Assembly (NCBI GenBank): GCA_047975025.1
Contig: JBKECY010000039.1
Location: forward strand, 1-49,614
Source: JBKECY01 sp047975025
GTDB lineage: Bacteria > Bacillota > Clostridia > Lachnospirales > Lachnospiraceae
Direction: 5' to 3'
Length of the DNA stretch: 49,614 bases
Below are positions 35,126 through 43,623 of this stretch, in pieces. Below the pieces are notes generated by a model that was given only the letters and a program-made list of their open reading frames with translations, had not been told where the DNA came from and did not search any database. Both the position numbers and the translations under genes were made by a program. Within the stretch, counting starts at the first letter, position 1, and every line of letters starts with the position of its first letter.

Positions 35126-37000
35126 ATGAATTCAATTGTTGAGCAGTATGATGTCATTGTTGTTGGTGCAGGCCATGCCGGATGTGAAGCTGCTCTTGCG
35201 GCAGCTCGTCTTGGTCTCAATACAATTATATTTACGATTAGTGTTGATAGTATTGCGCTGATGCCCTGCAATCCTAATATAGGTGGAACCTCCAAGGGAC
35301 ATTTGGTCAGAGAAATAGATGCTCTTGGTGGTGAAATGGGAATTAATATTGACCATACATTTTTACAGTCCAAGATGCTTAATAAATCAAAGGGGCCGGC
35401 CGTTCATTCACTGCGTGCGCAGGCGGATAAGCAGGAATACAGCAAGAGAATGCGAAAAGTACTGGAAGAGACAGAAAATCTCGTAGTACGACAAGCTGAA
35501 GTTGCGAAGATTCTTACAGACAAGGGACAGGTGTCGGGTATCGAAACTCATTCCGGAGCAATTTATTATAGTAAAGCAGTCGTTCTATGTACAGGTACTT
35601 ACTTGAATGCCAGATGTATCTACGGAGATGTAAGTACATATACCGGACCAAATGGGTTACAAGCAGCGAATTATCTGACAGAATCTCTAATAAATCTGGG
35701 GATTTCCATGAGACGGTTTAAAACTGGTACTCCTGCCAGAATTGATGGTTCTTCCATTGATTATTCTAAAATGGAAGAACAGTTTGGTGATGAGCAAGTG
35801 GTTCCATTTTCTTTTTCTACGAACCCGGAAGATGTTCAAATCAATCAGGTTTCCTGTTGGTTGACGTATACGAATGAAACAACACACGAAATAATACAAA
35901 ATAATATAGATCGCTCTCCTCTTTATTCCGGAAGTATTAAAGGGGTTGGTCCCAGGTACTGCCCTTCTATTGAAGATAAAGTAGTCCGTTTTGCTGATAA
36001 AAGCAGACATCAGGTTTTTATCGAGCCAGAAGGACTTTATACAAATGAAATGTATATTGCGGGAATGTCCAGTTCTCTTCCGGAAGATGTGCAAAAGGAA
36101 ATGTACAGATCGGTACCTGGACTTGAAAATTCAAGAATTGTCCGCAATGCGTATGCAATTGAATATGACTGCATTAATGCACATCAACTGAATCCAATGT
36201 TAGAGTTTAAAAATTTGCCGGGCCTTTTTAGTGCTGGTCAATTTAATGGAAGCTCCGGTTATGAGGAAGCTGCTGCACAGGGGCTGGTGGCTGGAGTCAA
36301 TGCTGCCATGCGTATATTGGGAAAAGAGCAAATCATTCTTGGTCGGGACACTTCGTACATTGGGGTTTTAATTGATGATTTAGTTACAAAAGACAATCAG
36401 GAGCCTTATCGCATGATGACAAGCCGCGCTGAATACCGTCTTTTATTACGACAAGATAATGCGGATTTGAGATTACGCAAAGTTGGATACAGTGTGGGCT
36501 TGATAGATAGCGCAAAATATGAGAGAATATGTAATAAGGAAGTAATTATTGATAGAGAAATAACAAGGGTCGAGAATGTTAAAATTGGTGCTTCAGCAAA
36601 AGTGCAAACGTTTTTGGAGAATCATGATAGTACGGCATTAAAAACAGCTGTAAGTCTTGCTGATTTAATACGACGCCCTGAACTTTCTTATGATGTAGTC
36701 GGGGTTTTGGATATAAACCGCCCTGCATTGCCGGAGGACGTTACATTACAGGTTGACATAAATATTAAATATGCCGGTTATATATCCCGCCAGCAAAGAC
36801 AAATCCAACAGTTTGCTAAAAATGAATCCAAAAGAATTCCATCTGATATCAATTACGATGAAATCAAAGGATTAAGAACAGAAGCAAAGCTAAAGTTAAA
36901 TTTATTCAAACCGTTTTCAATAGGTCAGGCTTCACGTGTATCAGGAGTTTCGCCGGCAGACATATCTGTTTTACTAGTTTATCTTAAGCAATTGAGATAA
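35126..37000 (+). CDS. mnmG: tRNA uridine-5-carboxymethylaminomethyl modification enzyme MnmG (GidA)
   Basis: 624 residues. The FAD-binding VVGAGHAGCEAALAAARLG is at residues 10-28; PCNPNIGGTSKGHLVREIDALGG and the C-terminal helical domain complete the family pattern. It forms a complex with MnmE, which lies 25 bases upstream. Confidence 0.96.
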   Translation: MNSIVEQYDVIVVGAGHAGCEAALAAARLGLNTIIFTISVDSIALMPCNPNIGGTSKGHLVREIDALGGEMGINIDHTFLQSKMLNKSKGPAVHSLRAQADKQEYSKRMRKVLEETENLVVRQAEVAKILTDKGQVSGIETHSGAIYYSKAVVLCTGTYLNARCIYGDVSTYTGPNGLQAANYLTESLINLGISMRRFKTGTPARIDGSSIDYSKMEEQFGDEQVVPFSFSTNPEDVQINQVSCWLTYTNETTHEIIQNNIDRSPLYSGSIKGVGPRYCPSIEDKVVRFADKSRHQVFIEPEGLYTNEMYIAGMSSSLPEDVQKEMYRSVPGLENSRIVRNAYAIEYDCINAHQLNPMLEFKNLPGLFSAGQFNGSSGYEEAAAQGLVAGVNAAMRILGKEQIILGRDTSYIGVLIDDLVTKDNQEPYRMMTSRAEYRLLLRQDNADLRLRKVGYSVGLIDSAKYERICNKEVIIDREITRVENVKIGASAKVQTFLENHDSTALKTAVSLADLIRRPELSYDVVGVLDINRPALPEDVTLQVDINIKYAGYISRQQRQIQQFAKNESKRIPSDINYDEIKGLRTEAKLKLNLFKPFSIGQASRVSGVSPADISVLLVYLKQLR

Positions 37001-37018
37001 GAAGAGGAGGTGAATTTT

Positions 37019-37738
37019 ATGACGTATAGTTTTGAATTACTTGACAAGGCTTGCAAGAAATTTGATCTGTCAATTACAGATCAGCAAAAGATTCAGTTTA
37101 TCAAATACCATGAAGTACTTACGGAGTGGAATAAGGTGGTGAATCTAACCCGCATTACAGATTTCCATGAAGTAATTGTCAAACATTTTGTAGACAGCCT
37201 GGCAATTATACGGGTTCTGGATATGAATACTGTTAAGACAATGATTGATGTAGGGACGGGTGCAGGATTCCCTGGTGTACCTATCAAGATTATGTTTCCT
37301 CATATTGCTGTAACTTTATTGGATTCTTCTGGTAAACGTATTGAATTTCTTGATTTTATTATTGATAAATTGGAATTATCTAATACTGTGGCAGTACATG
37401 GCAGAGCCGAGGAATTTGGAGTTAAGAAAGAATATCGTGAAAAGTATGACTTAGCAGTATCACGAGCGGTTTCTAATTTATCGGTGCTTAGTGAATTGTG
37501 TCTTCCCTTTGTAAAAGTTGATGGTTCATTTGTTTCTTATAAGTCCGGGAAATCTGCTGATGAAGTTGACGGTGCTAAACCTGCTATTGGGTTATTGGGT
37601 GGTGACGTCAAAGAATTCACTGTATTTAATCTTTTAGAACTAGACTTGCAGCGTTCGCTTGTTAGAATTGATAAAATTAGTGATACACCATTGAAATATC
37701 CTAGACGGCCGGGTATGCCTGCTAAAAAACCATTGTGA
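37019..37738 (+). CDS. rsmG: 16S rRNA (guanine(527)-N7)-methyltransferase
   Basis: 239 residues with VNLTRITDFHEVIVKHFVDSL (about 45-65), SAM motif DVGTGAGFPGVPI and C-terminal PRRPGMPAKKPL, all typical of RsmG (GidB). I chose ATG 37019 with AGGAGG upstream; the in-frame GTG at 37010 overlaps that site. It lies between mnmG and the parS sites. Confidence 0.95.
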   Translation: MTYSFELLDKACKKFDLSITDQQKIQFIKYHEVLTEWNKVVNLTRITDFHEVIVKHFVDSLAIIRVLDMNTVKTMIDVGTGAGFPGVPIKIMFPHIAVTLLDSSGKRIEFLDFIIDKLELSNTVAVHGRAEEFGVKKEYREKYDLAVSRAVSNLSVLSELCLPFVKVDGSFVSYKSGKSADEVDGAKPAIGLLGGDVKEFTVFNLLELDLQRSLVRIDKISDTPLKYPRRPGMPAKKPL

Positions 37739-37765
37739 CATTTACTTATGTTTCTTTAAATTTGA

Positions 37766-37808
37766 GGATATAGAGTGTTTCACGTGAAACATTCTATATC
37801 CTTTTATA
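37766..37808 (+). terminator. rsmG terminator whose loop region is a parS site
   Basis: GGATATAGAG (37766-37775) and TTCTATATCC (37792-37801) flank a perfect parS (37776-37791). The whole 36-base inverted repeat has one mismatch and is followed by TTTTAT, so it works as an intrinsic terminator when transcribed. Confidence 0.75.
37776..37791. promoter_or_regulatory. parS site 1
   Basis: TGTTTCACGTGAAACA is the exact consensus bound by ParB (Spo0J). It lies 37 bases after rsmG and about 160 bases before parA. Confidence 0.95.
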
Positions 37809-37830
37809 CTGGGAATAATATTTGAAAATC

Positions 37831-37874
37831 AATATCCATAGTAATGTTTCACGTGAAACATTACTATGGATATT
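37831..37874. repeat. Perfect 44-base palindrome centred on parS site 2
   Basis: Both halves are exact reverse complements. The central 16 bases (37845-37860) are consensus parS, TGTTTCACGTGAAACA; 14 bases on each side extend the symmetry. The right arm reaches the -35 region of the parA promoter. Confidence 0.95.
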
Positions 37875-37895
37875 AGCAATAGAAGATGATATAAT
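37867..37895 (+). promoter_or_regulatory. Probable parA-parB promoter
   Basis: TATAAT (37890-37895) with TG one base upstream (extended -10); the -35 window 37867-37872 reads TGGATA and overlaps the right arm of the parS palindrome. ParB bound there could repress its own operon. Confidence 0.55.
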
Positions 37896-37939
37896 ATAGT
37901 TTGTCGAGGTAATATTGTAGACAGAATTACGAGGTAGTT

Positions 37940-38698
37940 ATGGGAAAAGTAATTGCAATAGCAAATCAAAAGGGTGGCGTTGGAAAAACTACAACTGCAA
38001 TTAATTTATCCGCGTGCCTGGCAGAACTTGGGGAAAAGGTACTTTTGGTTGATGTAGATCCACAAGGAAATTCCACAAGTGGTTTGGGAATCAATAAGAA
38101 CGAAATCGAATACTCTCTATATGATATTATGATTGGAGAAGCCGATATTTCGAATTGCATCATTCCAAAAATAACCAAGAAATTATCTCTTATCCCATCA
38201 AATGCTAACTTAGCCGGAGCAGAAGTTGAAATTATTGATGTTGAAGGTAAGGAATTTATACTAAGTAACGAAATAGAAAAAATAAAGAGAAGGTATAACT
38301 ACATAATACTTGATTGTCCACCGGCGCTCAGCTTGCTTACAGTAAATGCAATGACCGCTTCAGATTATGTACTTTCACCAATCCAATGTGAATATTATGC
38401 ATTGGAAGGTATATCTCAGTTAATAGAAACAATACAACTTGTGAGAAGCAGACTGAATCAGAAGCTGCAGATAGCAGGAGTCGTATTTACAATGTATGAT
38501 TCCAGAAATAATCTGTCTCGTGAAGTTGTTGAGACTGTTAGGAAAAATTTACCATATCATGTATATGATACAATCATTCCAAGAAATGTTAGATTGGCAG
38601 AGGCACCCAGTTATGGGTTGCCTATACATTTGTATGATCCAAAATCTCCCGGAGCAGAGAGTTATAGGCTTTTGGCAAAGGAAATTCTTAGACTATAA
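37940..38698 (+). CDS. parA: Chromosome partitioning ATPase ParA (Soj)
   Basis: 252 residues, MinD/ParA family. Walker A with the deviant Lys KGGVGKTTT (11-19), then DVDPQGNSTSG and DCPPALSLLTVNAM. It works with ParB on parS to separate origins and, in Bacillus, to regulate DnaA. parB starts 36 bases downstream. Confidence 0.96.
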   Translation: MGKVIAIANQKGGVGKTTTAINLSACLAELGEKVLLVDVDPQGNSTSGLGINKNEIEYSLYDIMIGEADISNCIIPKITKKLSLIPSNANLAGAEVEIIDVEGKEFILSNEIEKIKRRYNYIILDCPPALSLLTVNAMTASDYVLSPIQCEYYALEGISQLIETIQLVRSRLNQKLQIAGVVFTMYDSRNNLSREVVETVRKNLPYHVYDTIIPRNVRLAEAPSYGLPIHLYDPKSPGAESYRLLAKEILRL

Positions 38699-38733
38699 TA
38701 TAAAGAGTAGAATATGTAGTAGATGGAGGTAAT

Positions 38734-39687
38734 ATGGCAGTAAAAAAGTCAGGTCTTGGTAGAGGTCTAGATTCTTTGATTCCACCAACCGGCAATGAAG
38801 CCGGAGAATCTATAAGTGATAAGAAAAGAAGTAATACAACTACGACACAACGTGCCAGCAGAGGTAAAAAGGAAACAACACAACAGGTTGACATAATGCA
38901 GGAGCCGGTTAAAATCAAGATTACTAAGATAGAGCCAAACAGAGAACAACCCAGAAAGCAGTTTGATGATGATGCGCTGCTGGAATTATCTGAGTCGATC
39001 AAACAGTTTGGCATTATCCAGCCAATCCTGGTTATTAAGAAAGATGATTATTTTGAAATAATCGCAGGTGAGAGAAGGTGGCGTGCAGCGAAATTAGCCG
39101 GACTAAAAGAAATACCTGTTATTATTCGGGATTATACGGAACAGGAAGTTGTTGAAATCTCTCTGATTGAAAATATTCAAAGAGAAAATTTAAATCCCGT
39201 CGAAGAGGCATTCGCCTATAAGCGCTTATTAGAAGAGTTTAATTTGAAGCAGGACGAGGTAGCAGAGCGTGTTTCAAAAAGCAGGACAGCAGTTACTAAC
39301 TCTATGAGATTACTAAAATTGCCTGAAGCTATACATAAAATGTTGATTGGTGAAATGATTTCGAGCGGCCATGCGCGTGCATTGTTGTCTTTATCGGATG
39401 AAAGCACGCAGATTATGGTGGCAGATCGCATTTTTGATGAAAAATTAAGTGTACGAGAGACAGAAAAACTGGTAAAATCATTATTGAATCAGTCGAAAAA
39501 GCCTGTCAAAAAAGAAGCATTGCCGTTGACGGCAATTTATGAAAATCTCGAAGAAAATATGAGAAAAGTACTTGGTACAAAAGTTGCGGTTCATCGTATT
39601 AATGATAAAAAAGGGAGAATCGAAATTGAATACTTTTCACAAGAAGAACTGGAGAGAATTTATGATTTGATTAAGAGTATAGAATAG
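38734..39687 (+). CDS. parB: Chromosome partitioning protein ParB (Spo0J)
   Basis: 317 residues. It has a short basic N-terminal ParA-contact tail, then the CTPase fold with GERRWRAAKLAG, LIENIQRENLNPVEEAFAY, a helix-turn-helix that binds parS (DEVAERVSKSRTAVTNSMRLLKLP), and a C-terminal dimerisation domain. It loads on parS as a sliding clamp and recruits SMC. The two perfect parS sites lie upstream of the operon. Confidence 0.96.
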   Translation: MAVKKSGLGRGLDSLIPPTGNEAGESISDKKRSNTTTTQRASRGKKETTQQVDIMQEPVKIKITKIEPNREQPRKQFDDDALLELSESIKQFGIIQPILVIKKDDYFEIIAGERRWRAAKLAGLKEIPVIIRDYTEQEVVEISLIENIQRENLNPVEEAFAYKRLLEEFNLKQDEVAERVSKSRTAVTNSMRLLKLPEAIHKMLIGEMISSGHARALLSLSDESTQIMVADRIFDEKLSVRETEKLVKSLLNQSKKPVKKEALPLTAIYENLEENMRKVLGTKVAVHRINDKKGRIEIEYFSQEELERIYDLIKSIE

Positions 39688-39697
39688 GGAGTTTACT

Positions 39698-40219
39698 ATG
39701 GGAGTAATTATTCAGGAATTGGGAACAGTATCAAGTATCGTTATTCTGGTATTAATTGTTTTTCTGATTGTTTCTTTGATGTGTATTATCAATCTTACAT
39801 TGAAGATTTCAAGATTAGAGCGCAAATACAAGTATTTTATGAAGGGTAAGGACGGACAATCCTTAGAAAAGGTATTTGCAAAAAAGTTTGGACAAATTGA
39901 TAAACTGATGGAGACCAATGAAATTTTCTCACATGAAGTAGGAATGATCAAAAAAAGTTCGAATCAGACATTTAGCAAGTACGGTGTGGAAAAATACGAT
40001 GCTTTTGAAGATGTTGGCGGAAAGATGAGCTTTGTTCTGGCCTTGTTGGATAAGAAAAATACAGGTATTATTCTTAATGCCATACATAGCAGGGACAATT
40101 GCTTTTTATATATTAAAGAAATTGTTAAGGGTGAATCGTTCGTGATGCTTAGTGAAGAAGAAGTAAAAGCACTTAGAACGGCAGTAAATTTTGATATAGA
40201 AGAAATGATGGAATCATAG
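39698..40219 (+). CDS. DUF4446 family protein, 173 aa
   Basis: One transmembrane helix (residues 12-37) leads to a cytosolic region with a predicted coiled coil (40-90, ISRLERKYKYFMKGK) and a C-terminal globular part (GGKMSFVLALLDKKNTGIILNAIHSRDNC). This matches DUF4446, often found next to parB in Firmicutes. The function is not known; it starts ten bases after parB and ends 24 bases before serS. Confidence 0.8.
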   Translation: MGVIIQELGTVSSIVILVLIVFLIVSLMCIINLTLKISRLERKYKYFMKGKDGQSLEKVFAKKFGQIDKLMETNEIFSHEVGMIKKSSNQTFSKYGVEKYDAFEDVGGKMSFVLALLDKKNTGIILNAIHSRDNCFLYIKEIVKGESFVMLSEEEVKALRTAVNFDIEEMMES

Positions 40220-40243
40220 ATTAACGTAAAGCAGGAGGCTATA

Positions 40244-41530
40244 ATGCTGGATATTAAATTTATCAGAGAAAATGCGGATGTAGTAAGACAAAATATTAAA
40301 AATAAATTTCAGGATCAAAAACTTCCCCTGGTTGATGATGTGTTGAAGCTGGATGAAGAAAATCGTGCGATTAAACAGGAAGTGGAAGCACTTCGTGCAT
40401 CCAGAAACAAAGCTTCCAAGCAGATTGGTGCCTTAATGGCGCAAGGAAAAAAAGAGGAAGCAGAGCAGGTAAAGCAGGAAGTTTCTAAGTCGGGTGCCCG
40501 CATTGATGAACTAAGTATCAAAGAAAAGGAAGTAGAAGAAAAGCTAAAAGAAGTCCTGATGGTAATACCTAATATTATTGATCCTTCTGTCCCCATAGGA
40601 AAGGATGATAGTGAAAATGTTGAAGTACAGCGTTATGGAGAGCCGGTAGTTCCTGCTTATGAAATCCCGTATCATGCACAAATTATGGAGGCATTTGACG
40701 GATTGGATCTCGACAGTGCCCGCAAGGTTGCTGGTAATGGATTTTACTATCTGATGGGGGATGTTGCCAGACTGCATTCGGCAATTATATCTTATGCAAG
40801 AGATTTTATGATTGATCGCGGTTTTACCTATTGCGTACCTCCGTTTATGATTCGAAGTGAAGTGGTTACTGGTGTAATGAGTTTTGCAGAGATGGATGCC
40901 ATGATGTATAAAATTGAAGGGGAGGATCTATATCTGATCGGAACCAGTGAGCATTCTATGATCGGAAAATTTATTGACACGATAGTACCGGAAGAGAATC
41001 TCCCACAGACACTTACAAGCTATTCACCTTGCTTTAGGAAGGAAAAGGGAGCTCATGGTGTGGAAGAAAGAGGTGTATACCGTATACACCAATTTGAAAA
41101 GCAGGAAATGATTGTAGTCTGTAAACCGGAGGATAGTCCCAAATGGTTTGATGTTCTGTGGCAGAATACAGTTGACCTGTTCCGTACACTGGATATTCCT
41201 GTACGTACATTGGAATGCTGTTCCGGGGACTTAGCAGACCTTAAGGTAAAGTCAATTGATGTGGAAGCATGGTCGCCCAGACAACAGAAATACTTTGAGG
41301 TAGGAAGTTGTTCAAATCTTGGAGATGCACAGGCCAGACGTTTGAAAATACGTGTAAATGGTGAATCTTCAAAATATTTTGCACACACACTGAACAATAC
41401 AGTCGTGGCACCGCCTCGTATGCTGATTGCATTTTTAGAGAACAATTTGAATGAAGATGGCTCGGTCAATATACCGGAAGTATTACAACCGTATATGGGC
41501 AATAAGAAAAAGATTGAAAAAAAGCAGTAA
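40244..41530 (+). CDS. serS: Serine-tRNA ligase
   Basis: 428 residues. The N-terminal coiled-coil arm (about 28-100) binds tRNA-Ser, then the class II core with motif 2 FRKEKGAHGVEERGVYRIHQFEKQE and motif 3 near TVVAPPRMLIAFLENN. GGAGG precedes the ATG. The 24-base gap to the upstream gene leaves no room for a T-box. Confidence 0.97.
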   Translation: MLDIKFIRENADVVRQNIKNKFQDQKLPLVDDVLKLDEENRAIKQEVEALRASRNKASKQIGALMAQGKKEEAEQVKQEVSKSGARIDELSIKEKEVEEKLKEVLMVIPNIIDPSVPIGKDDSENVEVQRYGEPVVPAYEIPYHAQIMEAFDGLDLDSARKVAGNGFYYLMGDVARLHSAIISYARDFMIDRGFTYCVPPFMIRSEVVTGVMSFAEMDAMMYKIEGEDLYLIGTSEHSMIGKFIDTIVPEENLPQTLTSYSPCFRKEKGAHGVEERGVYRIHQFEKQEMIVVCKPEDSPKWFDVLWQNTVDLFRTLDIPVRTLECCSGDLADLKVKSIDVEAWSPRQQKYFEVGSCSNLGDAQARRLKIRVNGESSKYFAHTLNNTVVAPPRMLIAFLENNLNEDGSVNIPEVLQPYMGNKKKIEKKQ

Positions 41531-41559
41531 ATCTTTTGGAGCAGTGAAAGAAGGAATAT

Positions 41560-42435
41560 ATGCATAGTTATCTGCGCTCTATAGGTTTTTCGCATATAAA
41601 AACGAAAAAAGAAATAGAAAAAATTTTAAAAGAAGTTGAAGAAAAATACGACGAAAAAACGGTCGTGGAATCTCATCCGGACCGTATGTTTGCGGAGTTC
41701 TCAAAGAATTTTGCATGCGATTGCGGTATCACTGTCTGCGGTGAGTACGATGAGAACAATGTGTTTCACAGGGAATACTACTTCCCCTTCTTTCGGGGAA
41801 CCGGAATATCTACGCAAGAAAAGATTACAGTTGAAAAGCATATTTACAGAGAATCCTTTGCGGGAGGCTGTGATGATTTGCGCGTAGGGGTCACATTAGT
41901 CTTCTATTTGCAAAATGCCGCAGATTATATGAATGCATTTTATAAAAATGCTTTTCAAAAAATGCCGCAGCCGGTTACTTTCTCAGGGCTTGCCAGAGAA
42001 GGACGGATTCTCCTGCCGGTGCAAAAGGATGTAGAACAGAGCCGCCTGGAAAAGGAAAGCAGTGAGAACCGAAAATCGCTGATTGCAGCCGCAATGACTG
42101 GAAATGAAGAGGCGATTGAAAATCTTACAATGGAAGATATTGATACTTACACTATGATTTCAAAGCGCATTCAAAACGAAGATGTGTTCAGTATAGTGGA
42201 CTCTTATTTTATGCCGTATGGCATGGAGTGCGACCAGTACAACGTACTGGGTGAAATTGTGGACTGTGTAACATTTAAGAATACGATTACATCAGAAGAA
42301 GTGGTGCAGATTACGGTAAACTGCAGTGATATAGAATTTGATATTTGTATCAACAGAGCAGATTTGCTGGGTGAACCTAAGGTGGGAAGAAGATTCAAGG
42401 GGGTCATCTGGCTGCAGGGGCAGCTGCAGTTGTAA
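41560..42435 (+). CDS. DUF3881 family protein, 291 aa
   Basis: MHSYLRSIGFSHIKTKKEI at the start and the ESFAGGCDDLRVGVTLVFYLQN segment (about 104-126) match DUF3881, a family I know from Lachnospiraceae only and of unknown role. It has no membrane segment or signal. The position after serS is a recurring arrangement. The final stretch is followed by a GC-rich repeat (CTGCAG twice) and the tRNA-Arg promoter. Confidence 0.78.
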   Translation: MHSYLRSIGFSHIKTKKEIEKILKEVEEKYDEKTVVESHPDRMFAEFSKNFACDCGITVCGEYDENNVFHREYYFPFFRGTGISTQEKITVEKHIYRESFAGGCDDLRVGVTLVFYLQNAADYMNAFYKNAFQKMPQPVTFSGLAREGRILLPVQKDVEQSRLEKESSENRKSLIAAAMTGNEEAIENLTMEDIDTYTMISKRIQNEDVFSIVDSYFMPYGMECDQYNVLGEIVDCVTFKNTITSEEVVQITVNCSDIEFDICINRADLLGEPKVGRRFKGVIWLQGQLQL

Positions 42436-42450
42436 CAGTTGCTTTTATTC

Positions 42451-42479
42451 TTGCAAATTCTGTGTATATATAGTATTAT
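42451..42479 (+). promoter_or_regulatory. Promoter of the tRNA-Arg gene
   Basis: TTGCAA (42451-42456), a 17-base spacer and TATTAT (42474-42479). Confidence 0.6.
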
Positions 42480-42533
42480 TGTGGATGTGGTTTTCAACAA
42501 AGCAAGAGAGTTCTATATGAAAATCACGATAAT

Positions 42534-42607
42534 GTCGCTATAGCTCAGCTGGATAGAGCGACCGCCTCCTAAGCGGTAGGCCGGAGGTTCAAATCCTCTT
42601 AGCGACG
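42534..42607 (+). tRNA. tRNA-Arg, anticodon CCU
   Basis: Seven-base acceptor (GTCGCTA with TAGCGAC), D stem GCTC/GAGC, anticodon stem ACCGC/GCGGT with loop CTCCTAA, T stem around TTCAAAT, and discriminator G. The CCA end is not encoded. It reads AGG codons. It marks the right end of the core gene cluster; accessory DNA begins just after its terminator. Confidence 0.95.
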
Positions 42608-42619
42608 CCTGAAATTATG

Positions 42620-42652
42620 CCGAAAGTTCAATAGAGAACTTTCGGTTTTTTT
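42620..42652 (+). terminator. Terminator of tRNA-Arg
   Basis: CCGAAAGTTC (42620-42629) pairs perfectly with 42636-42645 around AATAGA, followed by seven T. Confidence 0.9.
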
Positions 42653-42992
42653 GTATCATATGCAATAAAACCACCTGCTCTGCAGGTGTGATACTTAAGA
42701 TTAAATCCGAGTTTAGATTTTCTCCAGAAACTAAAAAAGTAGTGAAGATGATATGCTCCCTTATAGTAGACTATGAAAATATTAAAAAGTCTATTATAGG
42801 AGCATATTTGTGCCTAGGTAGAAATATAGCAAGATGCTTTGTGCAATGCTTGAATACGCTTTTCAACTGAGCGAGGGATAATTGACAGTACCTTCTAAAT
42901 CACAGATAATGAGATTGATACAGTTTGCAATCAGACGGCAAGAGCTTACATGAATACAGAAGTGGTGGAGACTAGTTTATAAGCAAAAACAT
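42653..42992. other. Gene-poor stretch with two inverted repeats after tRNA-Arg
   Basis: No convincing gene is seen; the open frame at 42688-42870 (60 codons) has no ribosome binding site and resembles nothing I know. A perfect 7-base hairpin with a 3-base loop (CACCTGC, 42672-42688) stands at the left, and a larger imperfect inverted repeat at 42751-42772/42788-42807. Both look like the ends of a lost mobile element. Confidence 0.5.
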
Positions 42993-43021
42993 TTGATTTT
43001 CACCAGATAATTGCATATAAT
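42993..43021 (+). promoter_or_regulatory. Promoter of the abiE operon, overlapped by an inverted repeat
   Basis: TTGATT (42993-42998), a 17-base spacer and TATAAT (43016-43021). The repeat ATTTTCACC (42996-43004) / GGTGAAAAT (43032-43040) brackets it and also includes the ribosome binding site, a fit with autorepression by the AbiEi antitoxin. Confidence 0.75.
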
Positions 43022-43040
43022 GATACCATGAGGTGAAAAT

Positions 43041-43622
43041 ATGATAAAAACTACGGCTATGCTTCTCGAAGAACTAAGTGAATATGCTAATCCAAGGTCA
43101 AAGATATTTAGAATGTCTGAGAAAAAAGAGATTTTTCCTATTGTTAAGGGATTATATGAAACAAATGCAAATACGCCAGGATACTTGCTTGCAGGAAGTA
43201 TATATGGACCATCCTATATTTCCTTTGATTATGCACTAAGCTATCACGGTATAATACCAGAAGCTGTCTATATTATTACAAATGCAACATTTGAAAAAAA
43301 GAAAAAAAAGGAATACAACACTTTATTTGGAACCTTTACATATCGGGATGTTCCTTCAGAGGCATTTCCACTTGGAATTAGTCTTATTAAAGAAGGTGAC
43401 TACTTTTATAGAATAGCAGTTCCAGAAAAGGCTTTATGTGATAAATTATATACTATTTCACCTGTTGCAAATATAAAAGAACTATTAAAACTTTTATTTG
43501 AGGATCTACGTATTGAGGAGTCATACATAGAAGGATTAGATAAGAACCTTGTAAATTTATTAAGTAGTAAATATAACTCTACAAATATAAATAAGTTATC
43601 TTCATTAATGAGGAGGTATTAA
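43041..43622 (+). CDS. abiEi: Type IV toxin-antitoxin AbiEi family antitoxin
   Basis: 193 residues. A short winged-helix N-terminus is suggested by residues 1-45, and YLLAGSIYGPSYISFDYALSYHGIIPEAVY plus the RIAVPEKALCDKLY region are typical of AbiEi antitoxins. The family neutralises the AbiEii toxin without binding it and represses its own operon. It begins with GAGGTG upstream and directly precedes the toxin gene, whose AGGAGG lies within its last codons. Confidence 0.88.
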   Translation: MIKTTAMLLEELSEYANPRSKIFRMSEKKEIFPIVKGLYETNANTPGYLLAGSIYGPSYISFDYALSYHGIIPEAVYIITNATFEKKKKKEYNTLFGTFTYRDVPSEAFPLGISLIKEGDYFYRIAVPEKALCDKLYTISPVANIKELLKLLFEDLRIEESYIEGLDKNLVNLLSSKYNSTNINKLSSLMRRY

Positions 43623-43623
43623 A

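Noticed and set aside
35059..35373. 104-codon minus-strand frame at the mnmE-mnmG junction
   Set aside because: It is antisense to the conserved FAD-binding start of MnmG and has no supporting signals.
40220..40243. T-box leader before serS
   Set aside because: Just 24 bases separate serS from the upstream gene, so there is no room for a T-box.
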